Assembly: GCF_042681825.1 (NCBI RefSeq)
Contig: NZ_JBHUGH010000005.1
Coordinates: 186,001 to 250,000 of the forward strand
DNA: 64,000 nt
Reading direction: 5' to 3'
DNA from: Halodurantibacterium flavum
GTDB lineage: Bacteria > Pseudomonadota > Alphaproteobacteria > Rhodobacterales > Rhodobacteraceae
The translations under genes were made by a program, and so were the position numbers. The number at the start of each line of letters is the position of its first letter. Within the stretch, counting starts at the first letter, position 1. This document shows positions 41,229 to 52,628 of this stretch, piece after piece. Below the pieces are notes generated by a model that worked only from the letters and a program-made list of their open reading frames with translations, did no database searches and was not told the origin of the DNA.

Positions 41229-42407
41229 CTAAGATTGTATCCCCGTCCTCCGCAGGACTGCGCAATAGAACCCGTCGCCGCCGTCAAGCGGGGTAAAGCG
41301 ACGCTCTGCCAGAACCTCCCACCCCTCATGGCGGTCCCGAAATGCCGCGATCTGCGCCGCATTCTCCTCTTGCAAGAGCGAGCAGGTCGCATAGGCGAGC
41401 CAGCCGGCAGGCGCCACCATTTCCGACGCCGTATCAAGGATCTGCGCCTGTATCTTCAGAAGCTCCGTCAACCTCTCGGAGGTGAGGTTCCACTTGGCCT
41501 CGGGGCTGCGCCGCCAGCTTCCGGAGCCGCTGCAGGGCACGTCGAGCAGCACCAGATCATAGGGCGCCGCACGGCGCACCGCCGCGGTCGTCATGGGCCG
41601 GATATTCGCACCCGCACGGGCCGCGCGGGCGGGCAGGTCGCGCATCCGCGCCGGATCGGCGTCATGGGCGTCGACCGAAATCGCGGCACGCGCGGCCATC
41701 GCCAGCGATTTCCCCCCGCCCCCGGCGCAATAATCGAGCACGCGCTGCCCGTCGCCAAGCGGCAGCATTTCAACCACTGCCTGGGACGCGGCGTCCTGAA
41801 GCTCGGCCAGTCCGCTCGTAAAAGTGACAGACGACTGGATGCGGCGCGCGCCTTCGGTCACCTCGATCGCCGTTCGGGCGAGCGGATGGGGCCGGGCCGC
41901 AATGCCCTCGGGCGCAAGCGCCGCGATCACGTCGTCGCGCGTGGCGCGCAGCAGGTTCGCGCGCAGAAAGACCGGCGCCCGGTCGCGCAGGGCCTGCAGA
42001 ACCGGCGCTGTGTCCGCGCCGAGGCTGTCCTGAAACCGCGGCAACAGCCAGTCGGGACAGTCGAGCGCCTCGGCCTCGGACATCCCGGGGATTGGATGAG
42101 CGGCCTCCTCAGCCGTCAGGGGCTCTGGCGCGTGGCCCGCCCCGGTAAAGACCGCCGCCGCATCCTGCCCCGACGCCCGGAGCGAACCGAGCATCAGGCC
42201 GCGCCCCGAGATCGCGCCGCCAAGCGCGGCATAGGACCGCCGCCGCCGCACCGCATCGAACACATGGTCACGGATCGCGGCACGGTCACCCGACCCGGCA
42301 TAGCGGTTTTCCCGCCCCCAGGTCGTCAGCGCCTTTTCCAGCGGCTCGCCGCCAAGCCAACGGTCGAGCAGGCCGATGGCGGCGGCAATGCGGGCCGCAG
42401 GCGTCAC
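41229..42407 (-). CDS. rsmB: RsmB/NOP-family rRNA (cytosine-C5) methyltransferase
   Basis: A 392-residue enzyme that methylates cytosine in rRNA with SAM. An N-terminal NusB-like helical part is followed by the Rossmann domain with motif I VLDYCAGGGGKSLAMAA near residue 220, motif IV LLDVPCSGSGSWRRSPEAKW with a conserved Cys, and motif VI LAYATCSLLQEEN with the catalytic Cys. Relatives include RsmB (C967 of 16S rRNA) and RsmF; the N-terminal part favours RsmB, but position specificity is uncertain. Its start overlaps the stop of the MBL gene by 4 bases. Confidence 0.85.
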   Translation of the reverse strand: MTPAARIAAAIGLLDRWLGGEPLEKALTTWGRENRYAGSGDRAAIRDHVFDAVRRRRSYAALGGAISGRGLMLGSLRASGQDAAAVFTGAGHAPEPLTAEEAAHPIPGMSEAEALDCPDWLLPRFQDSLGADTAPVLQALRDRAPVFLRANLLRATRDDVIAALAPEGIAARPHPLARTAIEVTEGARRIQSSVTFTSGLAELQDAASQAVVEMLPLGDGQRVLDYCAGGGGKSLAMAARAAISVDAHDADPARMRDLPARAARAGANIRPMTTAAVRRAAPYDLVLLDVPCSGSGSWRRSPEAKWNLTSERLTELLKIQAQILDTASEMVAPAGWLAYATCSLLQEENAAQIAAFRDRHEGWEVLAERRFTPLDGGDGFYCAVLRRTGIQS

Positions 42408-43237
42408 GCGGCCCCGGCGGGTTGCAGGCGGAATCCGGACCCTTCGCGCGAGACGCGGTTGAAGGCCGGGTGCAGGAAATGCCCGCCGGTAAAAAGCAGA
42501 TCATCCGCCGCCAGCATGTCGAGCATCCTGCGACGTGCCGCCCGCGCGGCCTCGGCATCAAGGTCAAAGACGACGCCGATCTCGGGGTCAGGAAGCTGAA
42601 GCGCCTGCGCATGAACGATGTCACCCGCATGGATCAGCGTCTGACCGTCCGAGTCGAGCCGCCAGCCGGAATGGCCCGGCGTGTGCCCGGGCAGAGGCAG
42701 GCCGGTGAGCCCCGGCGCGATCTCGGCCTCGGGCGCCAGCACCACCAGACGGTCGGCATAGGCGTCAAGCACCGCCTGAGCGAGGTTCTGCCAGTCTCGC
42801 AACTGCTGGTCGGCGGCGGCAAAATAGCTGTTCTGCAACCAGAAATCCCGCTCGGCCGACAGAACCGCAAGTTCGGCGTTGGGGAAGGCCGCGCGCCCCT
42901 CCGCGTCGATCATCCCGGCGATGTGGTCGGGGTGAAGATGGGTCGCAAAGATGCGGTCGATATCGGCCGGCGCGGCGCCCGCCTCGGCCAGTGCCTTGGG
43001 CAGGTTGCCGCAATCGGGGCCAAAGAGATCGCGTGGCCCCGCATCTACCAGAACGGTCCGGCCGCCTTCGCGGATCAGGACCGCGTTGAAATTCGTGCGG
43101 GTCACGCCGCTTTCGGGCGGCGCCTCGCCGGTGCCGAGCCCTGCTTCGGGAAAAACCTGTGCCGGAAAGGCAATCGCGCCATCGGTCAGGATCGTGACCT
43201 CGGTCGAGCCGATCTGATGTGTCACGGTCAGTGCCAT
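42404..43237 (-). CDS. MBL-fold metallohydrolase
   Basis: A 277-residue metallo-beta-lactamase-fold protein. The metal motif IFATHLHPDHIAGMID lies near residue 93, GHTPGHSGWRL near 185 and IHAGDIVHAQALQL near 205. It resembles the large group of quorum-quenching lactonase-like and general hydrolases; the substrate is not known. It is coupled to the rsmB-like gene by an ATGA overlap and follows guaB by 65 bp in the same direction. Confidence 0.88.
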   Translation of the reverse strand: MALTVTHQIGSTEVTILTDGAIAFPAQVFPEAGLGTGEAPPESGVTRTNFNAVLIREGGRTVLVDAGPRDLFGPDCGNLPKALAEAGAAPADIDRIFATHLHPDHIAGMIDAEGRAAFPNAELAVLSAERDFWLQNSYFAAADQQLRDWQNLAQAVLDAYADRLVVLAPEAEIAPGLTGLPLPGHTPGHSGWRLDSDGQTLIHAGDIVHAQALQLPDPEIGVVFDLDAEAARAARRRMLDMLAADDLLFTGGHFLHPAFNRVSREGSGFRLQPAGAA

Positions 43238-43302
43238 GCCTCTTCTCCTCTTCTTGACGTCCCGGGCAAAGCTAGGCCCCCCGGGACGAAAATCGAGTTC
43301 CC

Positions 43303-44751
<1,449 letters not shown>

Positions 44752-44890
44752 GGGGGTCTCCTTGGGAGTTTTCGTTTGGCGCTTCCCTATTTCACGGGTC
44801 CGGGGAAATGCAAAGCCCCTTTGAGCGCATTGCACCCTTGCGCCCGCGCCGCGGCCCTGTAGCGTGGCGCCAAAAAGCAGGGAGACGGCA

Positions 44891-45853
44891 ATGAGCCATG
44901 GATATGAAAGCGGGCGGCTGAACCTGCCGTTCGTCGGCATCTCGACCTTCGGAAAGCGCCCCTACCAGCCCGACTGGGACCGGCTGGAGGCCGATGTGGC
45001 GGTGCTGGGCGCGCCCTTCGATTTCGGAACGCAGTTCCGGGCCGGGGCGCGGTTCGGTCCCCGCGCGGTGCGCGAAGCCTCGACGCTCTTCAGCTTTGGC
45101 CATGCGGGCGCATACGACCACGAGGACGACTGCACCTATCTGGGCAGCGACGTCCGGATCGTCGATATCGGGGATGCCGATATCGTTCACACCGACACGA
45201 TGAAAAGCCACGCGAATATCGAGGCGGGCGTCCGGGCGATCCTGCGGGCGGGGGCCCTGCCGGTGGTGATCGGGGGCGACCATTCCGTCAACATCCCCTG
45301 CATCAACGCCTATGAGGATCAGGGCGAGATCCATATCCTTCAGATCGACGCGCATCTGGATTTCGTCGATGAACGCCACGGCGTCCGCTATGGCCATGGC
45401 AACCCGATGCGCCGCGCCGCCGAAAAGCCCTGGGTCACCGGCATTTCCCATTACGGCATCCGCAACGTAAGCTCCACCGCGCGCGAGGGATATGAGGCCG
45501 CCCGCGCGATGGGCGGCGATATCCTCTCGGTCCGCCAGATCCGCGCGATGGGCGTACGAGAGGCGGCCGCCCGCCTGCCGGAGGGCGCGAGGGTCTATGT
45601 CACCCTCGATATCGACGGGTTCTGCCCCTCTATCGCGCCGGGAACGGGGACGCCCAGCCATGGCGGGTTTCTCTATTACGAGGTGCTGGAGCTTTTGCAG
45701 GAGGTCGCCAACCGGCATGAAATCGTGGGCATCGATCTGGTCGAGGTTGCGCCGGATTACGACCATACCGGCGGCACGGCGATCCTAGCGGCGCAGGTGT
45801 TGCTGAACCTCTTGGGCTTTGTCTTTCACGCGCGGGGTCAGCGCGGCGTCTGA
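44891..45853 (+). CDS. speB: Agmatinase / ureohydrolase family protein
   Basis: A 320-residue ureohydrolase that probably converts agmatine to putrescine and urea. The manganese ligands are visible in VVIGGDHSVNIP near residue 130, LQIDAHLDFVDERHG near 158 and YVTLDIDGFCPSIAPGTGTP near 240. Related arginase, guanidinobutyrase and proclavaminate amidinohydrolase enzymes share these motifs, so agmatine is the best guess, not proven. GGAG lies 7 bases before the ATG at 44891. Confidence 0.85.
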   Translation: MSHGYESGRLNLPFVGISTFGKRPYQPDWDRLEADVAVLGAPFDFGTQFRAGARFGPRAVREASTLFSFGHAGAYDHEDDCTYLGSDVRIVDIGDADIVHTDTMKSHANIEAGVRAILRAGALPVVIGGDHSVNIPCINAYEDQGEIHILQIDAHLDFVDERHGVRYGHGNPMRRAAEKPWVTGISHYGIRNVSSTAREGYEAARAMGGDILSVRQIRAMGVREAAARLPEGARVYVTLDIDGFCPSIAPGTGTPSHGGFLYYEVLELLQEVANRHEIVGIDLVEVAPDYDHTGGTAILAAQVLLNLLGFVFHARGQRGV

Positions 45854-45973
45854 GGCTGCCGGACGAAGCGCCGCCCTTCACCGTCTGCACCTCGCCCGAT
45901 CAGGCCGGGGCGAGAAAACCGGACCTCCGCGCCCAGGCTCTTCCCGCCCGCAAACATGTTCCACGCCCGGCGG

Positions 45974-47641
45974 TCAGCCCGCCCGCACCAAAAGGCAGGG
46001 TTGCCAGCGACCCAGCAAGGCCACGCCGTCACGCGGCGCGGCGCTGTTCAACTCGGCACCGATCACCTCCCACCGCCCCTCGGGGATGGTGACATGGGCC
46101 GTCGCCTCACCCAGGTTGAAGGCGCAGAGCACCTCTTCCTGCCCCGAAACGCGGCGGAAGGTCAGTACATCGCCATCCGCCGTCACATCGCGAATATCGC
46201 CCTGCATCAGCGCGTCATGAACATGGCGAAAGGCGATCGCGCGGCGATAGTGATGCAGCGGCGCCGCCGGGTCGCTTTCCTGCGCCGAAACGGCCAGCCG
46301 GTGATGTTCCAGAGTGATCGGCAACCAGGGCCGGCCGGTCGAAAACCCGGCATTGAGCGCATCAGCCTCCCATACCATGGGCGTGCGGCAGCCGTCGCGG
46401 CCCTTGAATTCCGGCCAGAACTCGATCCCGTAGGGGTCCTGCAGATCCTCATACGGGACCTCGACCTCGGGCAGGCCCAGTTCCTCACCCTGGTAAAGGC
46501 AGGCGGACCCGCGCAGGCACATGAGCAGCGTCGCAAAGGCGCGGGCCGCGGCGGGCGACAGGTCCCAGCGGCTGATGTGGCGCACCACGTCGTGGTTCGA
46601 CATCGCCCAGCACGCCCAGCCCTCACCGGCGACGCGCGCGACCTCGGCCATCAGACAGGCGATGCTGGAGGCGCTGGGATGATCATTGGACAAAAGCTCG
46701 AAGGCGTAGCACATGTGCATCAGGTCGTTGCCTGCTGTGTACTGCCCCATGATTTCCAGCCCCCGCTGGGCATCGCCCACCTCGCCCACGGCGGCGGCGT
46801 CATAGGGGGCCATCACCGCCCGCAGGCGGCGCAGGAAATCGAGGTTCTCCGGCTGGTTCTTGTCGTAAAGATGTTCCTGATGGTTATAGGGATTCACCAT
46901 CGGCGCGATCTTGTCATTGCGCCGTTCAGGCGCAAGCGGCGGGTTGCTGCGCAGCTGCTTGTCATGGACATAGAAGTTGATCGTATCCAGCCGGAAGCCG
47001 TTCACCCCCCGCTCCAGCCAGAACCGGGCCACGTTGAGCAGCGCCTCCTGCACCTCGGGTTCGTGAAAGTTCAGGTCGGGCTGCGAGGTCAGGAAGTTGT
47101 GCATGTAATACTGGCAGCGCCGGCTGTCCCAGTGCCAGGCCGACCCCCCGAACATCGAGAGCCAGTTGTTCGGCGGCGTGCCGTCCGGCGCGGGGTCGGC
47201 CCAGACATACCAGTTCGCCTTGGGGTTCGTCCGGTCGCGCCGACTTTCGACGAACCAGGGATGCTGATCCGAGGTATGCGACAGCACGAGGTCGATCATC
47301 ACCTTGAGGCCGAGGGCGCGGGCGGTCGAGATCACCGCGTCGAAATCGGCGAGACTGCCGAACATCGGATCGACATCGCAGTAGTCGGCGACGTCATAGC
47401 CGAAATCCTTCATCGGCGAGGTAAAGAAGGGCGAGATCCAGACCGCATCGACCCCAAGGCTCGCGATATACGGGAGCCGTTCGACAATTCCGAGCAGGTC
47501 GCCCACCCCGTCGCCGTTGCTGTCCTGATAGCTGCGCGGATAGATCTGGTAGATCACCGCGCCGCGCCACCATTCCCGTTGCGCCCGGGTTCCCGTGACG
47601 GAGGTCTGGGTCATGCTGTTCATGGCGTTTCGCTCCTTCAT
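45974..47641 (-). CDS. GH13 alpha-glucosidase (oligo-1,6-glucosidase type)
   Basis: A 555-residue GH13 enzyme. Region I is LVLSHTSDQHPWF, region II VNGFRLDTINFY with the nucleophile Asp near residue 218, region III AAVGEVGDAQRG with acid/base Glu near 280, and region IV WAMSNHDVVRHIS. The N-terminus VIYQIYPRSYQDSNGDGVGD is typical of alpha-glucosidase/sucrose hydrolase (AglA) proteins. It has no signal peptide and should act on imported oligosaccharides. No sugar transporter gene is adjacent. An alternative start is the ATG at 47623. Confidence 0.92.
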   Translation of the reverse strand: MKERNAMNSMTQTSVTGTRAQREWWRGAVIYQIYPRSYQDSNGDGVGDLLGIVERLPYIASLGVDAVWISPFFTSPMKDFGYDVADYCDVDPMFGSLADFDAVISTARALGLKVMIDLVLSHTSDQHPWFVESRRDRTNPKANWYVWADPAPDGTPPNNWLSMFGGSAWHWDSRRCQYYMHNFLTSQPDLNFHEPEVQEALLNVARFWLERGVNGFRLDTINFYVHDKQLRSNPPLAPERRNDKIAPMVNPYNHQEHLYDKNQPENLDFLRRLRAVMAPYDAAAVGEVGDAQRGLEIMGQYTAGNDLMHMCYAFELLSNDHPSASSIACLMAEVARVAGEGWACWAMSNHDVVRHISRWDLSPAAARAFATLLMCLRGSACLYQGEELGLPEVEVPYEDLQDPYGIEFWPEFKGRDGCRTPMVWEADALNAGFSTGRPWLPITLEHHRLAVSAQESDPAAPLHHYRRAIAFRHVHDALMQGDIRDVTADGDVLTFRRVSGQEEVLCAFNLGEATAHVTIPEGRWEVIGAELNSAAPRDGVALLGRWQPCLLVRAG

Positions 47642-47856
47642 CGCTTTGGGGAAATGCGTCGGGCCCGCATCTCCCGTTTCTGTATTGCCCCGGGGAATTC
47701 AGTGGAGGGGCGATCTGCGGCGCCTTTGATACGCCATAATGTTCCGGCCCCGCCGGCCACCGTAGGTTCCCGCCATCGCGACAGGAAGATCCTTTCTTCC
47801 GACCTGTGCGCATCGAATACGGTCTGAAAGACCGGCTGGCGGGAGTGTGAAGAGGT

Positions 47857-50800
47857 TCAGCGATCCGAGGCCGTCCTTTCCGCGCGCGGCGGCGGCTCCT
47901 CCGCAAGGAGTTCGGCATCGGGCGCGGGCTCCGCCTGTACGGGCGCCCCGGCTTCATCCCCGGCTCCGGTCGCCGGCGCTTTTGTGGGGTCGGGCACGGT
48001 ATCGGGCGGGATGCCTGCAGGGGGGGCCGGCAGAGGCGCCCCGGCCTCTGCGGGTGGCGGCGCAGGTTCCGGGGTTGTCTGCTCCGGCGTGGGATCTGGC
48101 GTCGCGCCCGCGACGGCCACGGCGGCCTCTGACTTCGCCGCTTCCGGGGTGGTCACCCCGGCGGCGTCGCGCTGGGGTCTGGCAGTCTCGTCCGCGCCGG
48201 TCGCAGCCGCGTTCGGCCCACCCGCCTCCGATGCAGGTCGCCGGGAGCTGATGAGATCGGGAGGAGACGGATGGCCGGTACCCTGATCGGGCACCGCAGC
48301 CCCGGTTCCGGCCTTGCCGTCGGGCGCAATTTCGGCAGGCGCAGCACCCGCCACCGCGGCGCCTTTGCCAGCCTTTTGCAGTTTGGCGCGCTTGTCGCCG
48401 TCGGCCGCGCCGGCACCCTCGGGGCCGGCGGCCTCGGGCGACAGTCCTTCCGCCTGAAGGCGCAGCCCGCGCTTTTCGGCGCTGTGGATCACCGCCTGCC
48501 GCAGCCCCGGCTGTTTTTCCAGCAGGCGGCGGAACCGGGTTTCATCGAGCGCGAGCAGCGTCGAATGGCTGATTACCGTGACCTGCCCGCGCCTGCGTTG
48601 CCGCTTGAGGATGGCAAGCTGCCCGAACATCTCACCCCGCCCGAGGCGGATCTTGATCCCGGCGGTTTCGACCTCGACCGCGCCGGTGGCGATGAAATAG
48701 ACCGAGCGCGGGGTTTCGCCCTTGCGCAGGATGATCTCGCCGGGTTCGGCGTAGATCGTGCGCAATACCCGGGCGAGCCGCCGGCGCGCCTTTTCGTCCA
48801 TCTCGGCGAAAAGCGGGAACTGGCCCACAAGCTCGGTCTTGCGGACGGCAAGGTCGAGGCGCGGGCGCGGCTCGACCTCGGTCCGGGCGCGGGCAAGCTG
48901 CTGGCGCAGGGTCGTGTGCAGTTCCGGGCCAATCAGCCCGTCATCGCGCAGCACGTCATATTCACGTTCTTCCAGCCGCAGGGCGATCCGGCGGATGTAA
49001 CGACGCTCCACCTCCTCGGCATAGCCGGGATATTGCAGCCGCAGCCCCTCCAGCGCGCTTTCGGTGCCTTCCTCGCGGCGATTGAGAAGTTCGTGCAGCA
49101 GGTCAGCCACCCGCCTTCCGTGAATCCGGCGGATCTTGCCGTCGATATACCCGTGCAGATCCTCAAGGATCATGCGCTGGTTCAAGAGGATCTCGAACCG
49201 TTCCGCCGTCAGCCGCGACAGGGGGCCGGATATGCGCAGGCGGTTGTTCAGCGCCACCGCCGTGCGGTAGCCGGGCCCATAGCCAAGCGCCTTTCGCCCG
49301 GCGATCCGGTAGCCGTTCCGCCCCTCGGTCCGCGTCGCCTCGATCAGCCGGTCGACATCCGACAGCATCCGTTCCACCAGCCGCTGCGATATCAGCTGTT
49401 GCAGGAAATGTTCGAGCACGAGGTCACGTTCCCGCCCCGCCAGCGCGATCAGCCCCAGCGTGATGCGGTCGCGGTCCAGAATCTCGGTCCCCGTCTCGGC
49501 CCGGCGCATCGCCTCATCCAGGCGCTCACCAAAGCGCTTGGCCTCGGCGCGCACGGTCTCGCGCGACAGGGCGTGGCTGCGGGCGGTTTCGGCGACATCC
49601 TCGCGCACGTTCTGAAGCGCGACGGCAATCACCTGATGCGACAGCGCGGTATCGAGCGGCGAAAGCCGGTCCAGCCCCAGTCGCCCGATCATCCAGCGCA
49701 GCGTCGTCCCCTGCGCGATGAGCGTGAAAAGCGTGAAGCCCGTGGCAAGGATACCGACAAGGCGCTGCACCTCGGCGGGCACGCGCGCGTTTTCCGTCAC
49801 CGCCAGCGCCAGCGCAAGGGTCACGGCCCCGCGCAGCCCGCCCCAGAGGATCGCCTGACGGTAAGGCCGCTGCACCTGCGGTGACAACCGCACAAGGCTC
49901 AGGAGCGGGAGCACGACAAAGAGCATGAAGATCCGCGCCGCCGCCGCCGCCGCGATCACCACCACCAGGAGGCCCAGGTCGGAAAGCCGGATATCGCCCA
50001 TCAGCCGCGGGATCAGCAGCGCGGCCAGCACGAAGATCAGCGCCCCCGCCCAATGCGCCAGCAGGTTCCACACCTCGCGCAGGTAGTTCCACGAGGCGGG
50101 CGACAGCCGCGCCGGCCCCACGAGGTTCAGCGTCATCCCCGCCGCAACCACCGCCACCACGCCCGACACGCCCAGCACGCGTTCGGCCAGCACATAGGTG
50201 ATATAGGGCAGCGCCACGCTGACCGAGACCTGCGCAAGGTGATAGCCGCCCACGACCGACATCACCGTCACCGCGACGCGCCCCGCCAGATAGCCCGCCC
50301 CCAGGCCGCCCGCGATCAGCCAGGGAAACTGCAACAGCGCGTCCCAGATGTCCGGGTCCGGCATCCCCCGCATCACGAAGGATATGAACAGGCCAAAGAG
50401 CGCGATGGCCGCCGCGTCGTTCAGGAGGCTTTCGCCCTCGACGATGCGGGTCAGGCGTTGCGGCGCCGCGATCGAACGGAAGATGCTGACGACGGCCGAA
50501 GGATCGGTGGTCGAGACGATTGCCCCGATCAGAAGGCAGGCGGCCAGCGAGACCCCGGCGATGGGCGCAAGCGCATAGCCCACCGCAAGGGTCGCCACCA
50601 CCACCGCCACGACCGCCATGGTAAGGATCGGCACCCAGTCATCCATCATCCGCCGCAGGTTCAGGCCCAGCGAGACCTGAAAAAGCAACGTCGGCAGGAA
50701 GATATAGAGAAAAACCTGCGACGTCAGCGGCAGGTTCACGATCACCGCCGCCAGCGGGTTCAGCGCATCGGTGAAATCGGTATTGAGGAAGAACGCGGCC

Positions 50801-50934
50801 CCGATCCCGATCACGATCCCCACGCCCGCCAGCACCACCGTATAGGGCAGCCGGAGCCGCCCCGCAGCCGGTTCGGCCAAGCCGATCACCAGAAACAGTG
50901 CGGCGACAAGGGAAACGATCAGGATGATGTCCAT
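47857..50934 (-). CDS. CPA1-type Na+/H+ antiporter with degenerate cNMP-like domain and long Pro/Ala tail
   Basis: A 1025-residue protein. Residues ~1-410 hold about twelve helices of the NhaP/CPA1 antiporter family, with GAIVSTTDPSAVVSIFRS and EGESLLNDAAAIALFGLFI, the ion-site motifs. A long cytosolic helical region follows (~410-700), similar in layout to plant SOS1. A cyclic-nucleotide-binding-like domain lies near 705-830 (FAEMDEKARRRLARVL, GEMFGQLAIL). The phosphate-binding cassette has Gln where cAMP-binding proteins have Glu. The last ~190 residues are low-complexity, rich in Pro, Ala, Glu and Gly. The start at 50934 precedes the first helix. Confidence 0.9.
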   Translation of the reverse strand: MDIILIVSLVAALFLVIGLAEPAAGRLRLPYTVVLAGVGIVIGIGAAFFLNTDFTDALNPLAAVIVNLPLTSQVFLYIFLPTLLFQVSLGLNLRRMMDDWVPILTMAVVAVVVATLAVGYALAPIAGVSLAACLLIGAIVSTTDPSAVVSIFRSIAAPQRLTRIVEGESLLNDAAAIALFGLFISFVMRGMPDPDIWDALLQFPWLIAGGLGAGYLAGRVAVTVMSVVGGYHLAQVSVSVALPYITYVLAERVLGVSGVVAVVAAGMTLNLVGPARLSPASWNYLREVWNLLAHWAGALIFVLAALLIPRLMGDIRLSDLGLLVVVIAAAAAARIFMLFVVLPLLSLVRLSPQVQRPYRQAILWGGLRGAVTLALALAVTENARVPAEVQRLVGILATGFTLFTLIAQGTTLRWMIGRLGLDRLSPLDTALSHQVIAVALQNVREDVAETARSHALSRETVRAEAKRFGERLDEAMRRAETGTEILDRDRITLGLIALAGRERDLVLEHFLQQLISQRLVERMLSDVDRLIEATRTEGRNGYRIAGRKALGYGPGYRTAVALNNRLRISGPLSRLTAERFEILLNQRMILEDLHGYIDGKIRRIHGRRVADLLHELLNRREEGTESALEGLRLQYPGYAEEVERRYIRRIALRLEEREYDVLRDDGLIGPELHTTLRQQLARARTEVEPRPRLDLAVRKTELVGQFPLFAEMDEKARRRLARVLRTIYAEPGEIILRKGETPRSVYFIATGAVEVETAGIKIRLGRGEMFGQLAILKRQRRRGQVTVISHSTLLALDETRFRRLLEKQPGLRQAVIHSAEKRGLRLQAEGLSPEAAGPEGAGAADGDKRAKLQKAGKGAAVAGAAPAEIAPDGKAGTGAAVPDQGTGHPSPPDLISSRRPASEAGGPNAAATGADETARPQRDAAGVTTPEAAKSEAAVAVAGATPDPTPEQTTPEPAPPPAEAGAPLPAPPAGIPPDTVPDPTKAPATGAGDEAGAPVQAEPAPDAELLAEEPPPRAERTASDR

Positions 50935-51704
50935 GTCCCGACTATAAGTCCATGTTCCACAAGAAAGAAGAGGCCCGGGCGGCGCTGAACGAACTTTGAT
51001 GTCCAAAGCTGAACAACCGGCAAATATGCGCCACCTTGCCGACGGTTTTTGCGCCCCGCGCGCGGGGGGGAGGCTTGGGGATGCTTGCGCGCGATCCAGT
51101 CAAACGCGATCCTGACCTTTTGCACACGGCGCGCGGCGGGATGCGGCGTTCGGGTCAAGCGCCCGCCCGGCCCCGCGCGTTTACGCCCCGCGCGCAGGAG
51201 GTGCCTGAATCCCATCGATGCTTTCCGCCCATCAAGGTCCAGATCGCGTCCCGTTGCCTCACCCGGGGGCGATTGTCCGGGCGACCGCATCGCGCTTGCG
51301 TCTCGTACGCGCCCGGCAGATCAGAACCTGCGCGATGGTGTCCGATCTTGCACCTATGCGCTCCGCGCCGGACCGTCCGGCAGTCGTCGTAGCGCCTGGA
51401 AAACCTCGCGCCCCTCGCGCAGGGGTCCTTGTTGAAGTTGGCTGCGCTGGCGCCCCATGGGTGCTCCTGTGCCCCCGCTTGCGGGGTTTTGGCGGTGAAG
51501 GTCGATGACCCAAGCCGCCGCACCCCCTGCGACCCCGTGTGGGGGCTTTTGCACGACCTTTACAGCTGATCGAGCGCCGGGCTGCTTTGCGCCGCGCGGG
51601 GCGGCTTCCGGCCCGACGCCCGCGCCACGGGGTGCCACGGGGCATTTCTGCCGACGCTCCATCCCCGATTGCGCCTGCCACGGCTGCCGCGTAGGGTCCG
51701 CGCC
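50935..51704. other. 770-bp gap without a convincing gene
   Basis: It lies between divergent genes (antiporter leftward, DMT exporter rightward). Overlapping open frames on both strands look like GC-rich noise. Two C-run/G-run hairpins with T-runs occur at 51473-51490 and near 51533-51550. No RNA family was recognised. Confidence 0.5.
51473..51490 (+). terminator. Hairpin with T-run in the antiporter/DMT gap
   Basis: CCCCGC (51473-51478), loop TT, GCGGGG (51481-51486), then TTTT. A complete terminator-like element with no recognised gene upstream on this strand, so it may end an unannotated small RNA. Confidence 0.5.
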
Positions 51705-52628
51705 ATGTCGTGGTATTCGTCGCTTGGCCCCAATGCGCGGGGCATCCTTCTCATGCTTTGCGCGATCTTCATCTTCACGGTGATGGATGCGCTCGCAAAG
51801 TCGCTCATCGTGACCTACGGGCCGGTGCAGGTCGTCTGGGCGCGCTATGCCGGGCAGGCGGCGATCATCCTTGTGCTGCTGGCCCCACGCCTGCCGCGCC
51901 TTCTGCAGACCAACCATCTGGGTCTGCACGGGATGCGCTCGGTCTTTCAGGTGGGGGCGACGGCGCTCTTCTTTGCGTCGCTGCCGCATATCGGGCTGGC
52001 CGAGGCGACGGCGATCATGGACATCAACCCCGTTCTCATCACGCTCGCCGCCGCGCTGTTTCTGGGCGAGCGGATCGGGCCGCGGCGGCTTTTCGGGGTG
52101 CTGGCGGCGATGGTGGGCGCGCTGATCATCATCCAGCCCGGCAGCGGTGTCTTTTCGCCTGCGGCCCTTTTGCCGCTGGCGGGGGCGATCTGCTATACCG
52201 GCCACGCGATCACCACCCGGATGCTGGGCACGGGCGAGAGCATCTGGACCGCCCTTCTCTACACCGCGCTGATCGGAACGGTCCTGACGACCGCCGCCCT
52301 GCCGCTGGGCTGGACGACACCCGCGCTGGCCGACCTGCCCGGCCTGCTGGCCATCGGCGGGATCGGCGCCGCCGGGCAGCTTTGCCTGATCCGCGCGTTT
52401 TCCAGTGCCGAGGCGGGGGTGGTTGCGCCGTTCGCTTATGTGGGGCTCTTGTTTGCGACGCTCTGGGGGGTGCTTCTCTTCGACGAATATCCCGATTTCT
52501 GGACCGGGGTCGGCGCGCTTGTGATCGTCGCGGCCGGGCTTTATGTCTGGCACCGGGAAACGCGCGGCACCCGCCAGGGCGGCGCGGAACCCGTGGCGGA
52601 TCGTATGGGGGCCGATGGCAAGGGATAA
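51705..52628 (+). CDS. EamA-family (DMT) transporter
   Basis: A 307-residue protein with ten hydrophobic helices in two EamA repeats (residues ~10-145 and ~155-290), of the drug/metabolite transporter superfamily that includes RhtA-like and YedA-like exporters. Typical parts are LGPNARGILLMLCAIFIFTVMDALAKSL (quoted as FTVMDALAKSL), LAEATAIMDINPVLITLAAAL and AEAGVVAPFAYVGLLFATLWG. The cargo is unknown. Its end overlaps the LpxL-like gene by 14 bases, so the two are coupled. Confidence 0.9.
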   Translation: MSWYSSLGPNARGILLMLCAIFIFTVMDALAKSLIVTYGPVQVVWARYAGQAAIILVLLAPRLPRLLQTNHLGLHGMRSVFQVGATALFFASLPHIGLAEATAIMDINPVLITLAAALFLGERIGPRRLFGVLAAMVGALIIIQPGSGVFSPAALLPLAGAICYTGHAITTRMLGTGESIWTALLYTALIGTVLTTAALPLGWTTPALADLPGLLAIGGIGAAGQLCLIRAFSSAEAGVVAPFAYVGLLFATLWGVLLFDEYPDFWTGVGALVIVAAGLYVWHRETRGTRQGGAEPVADRMGADGKG

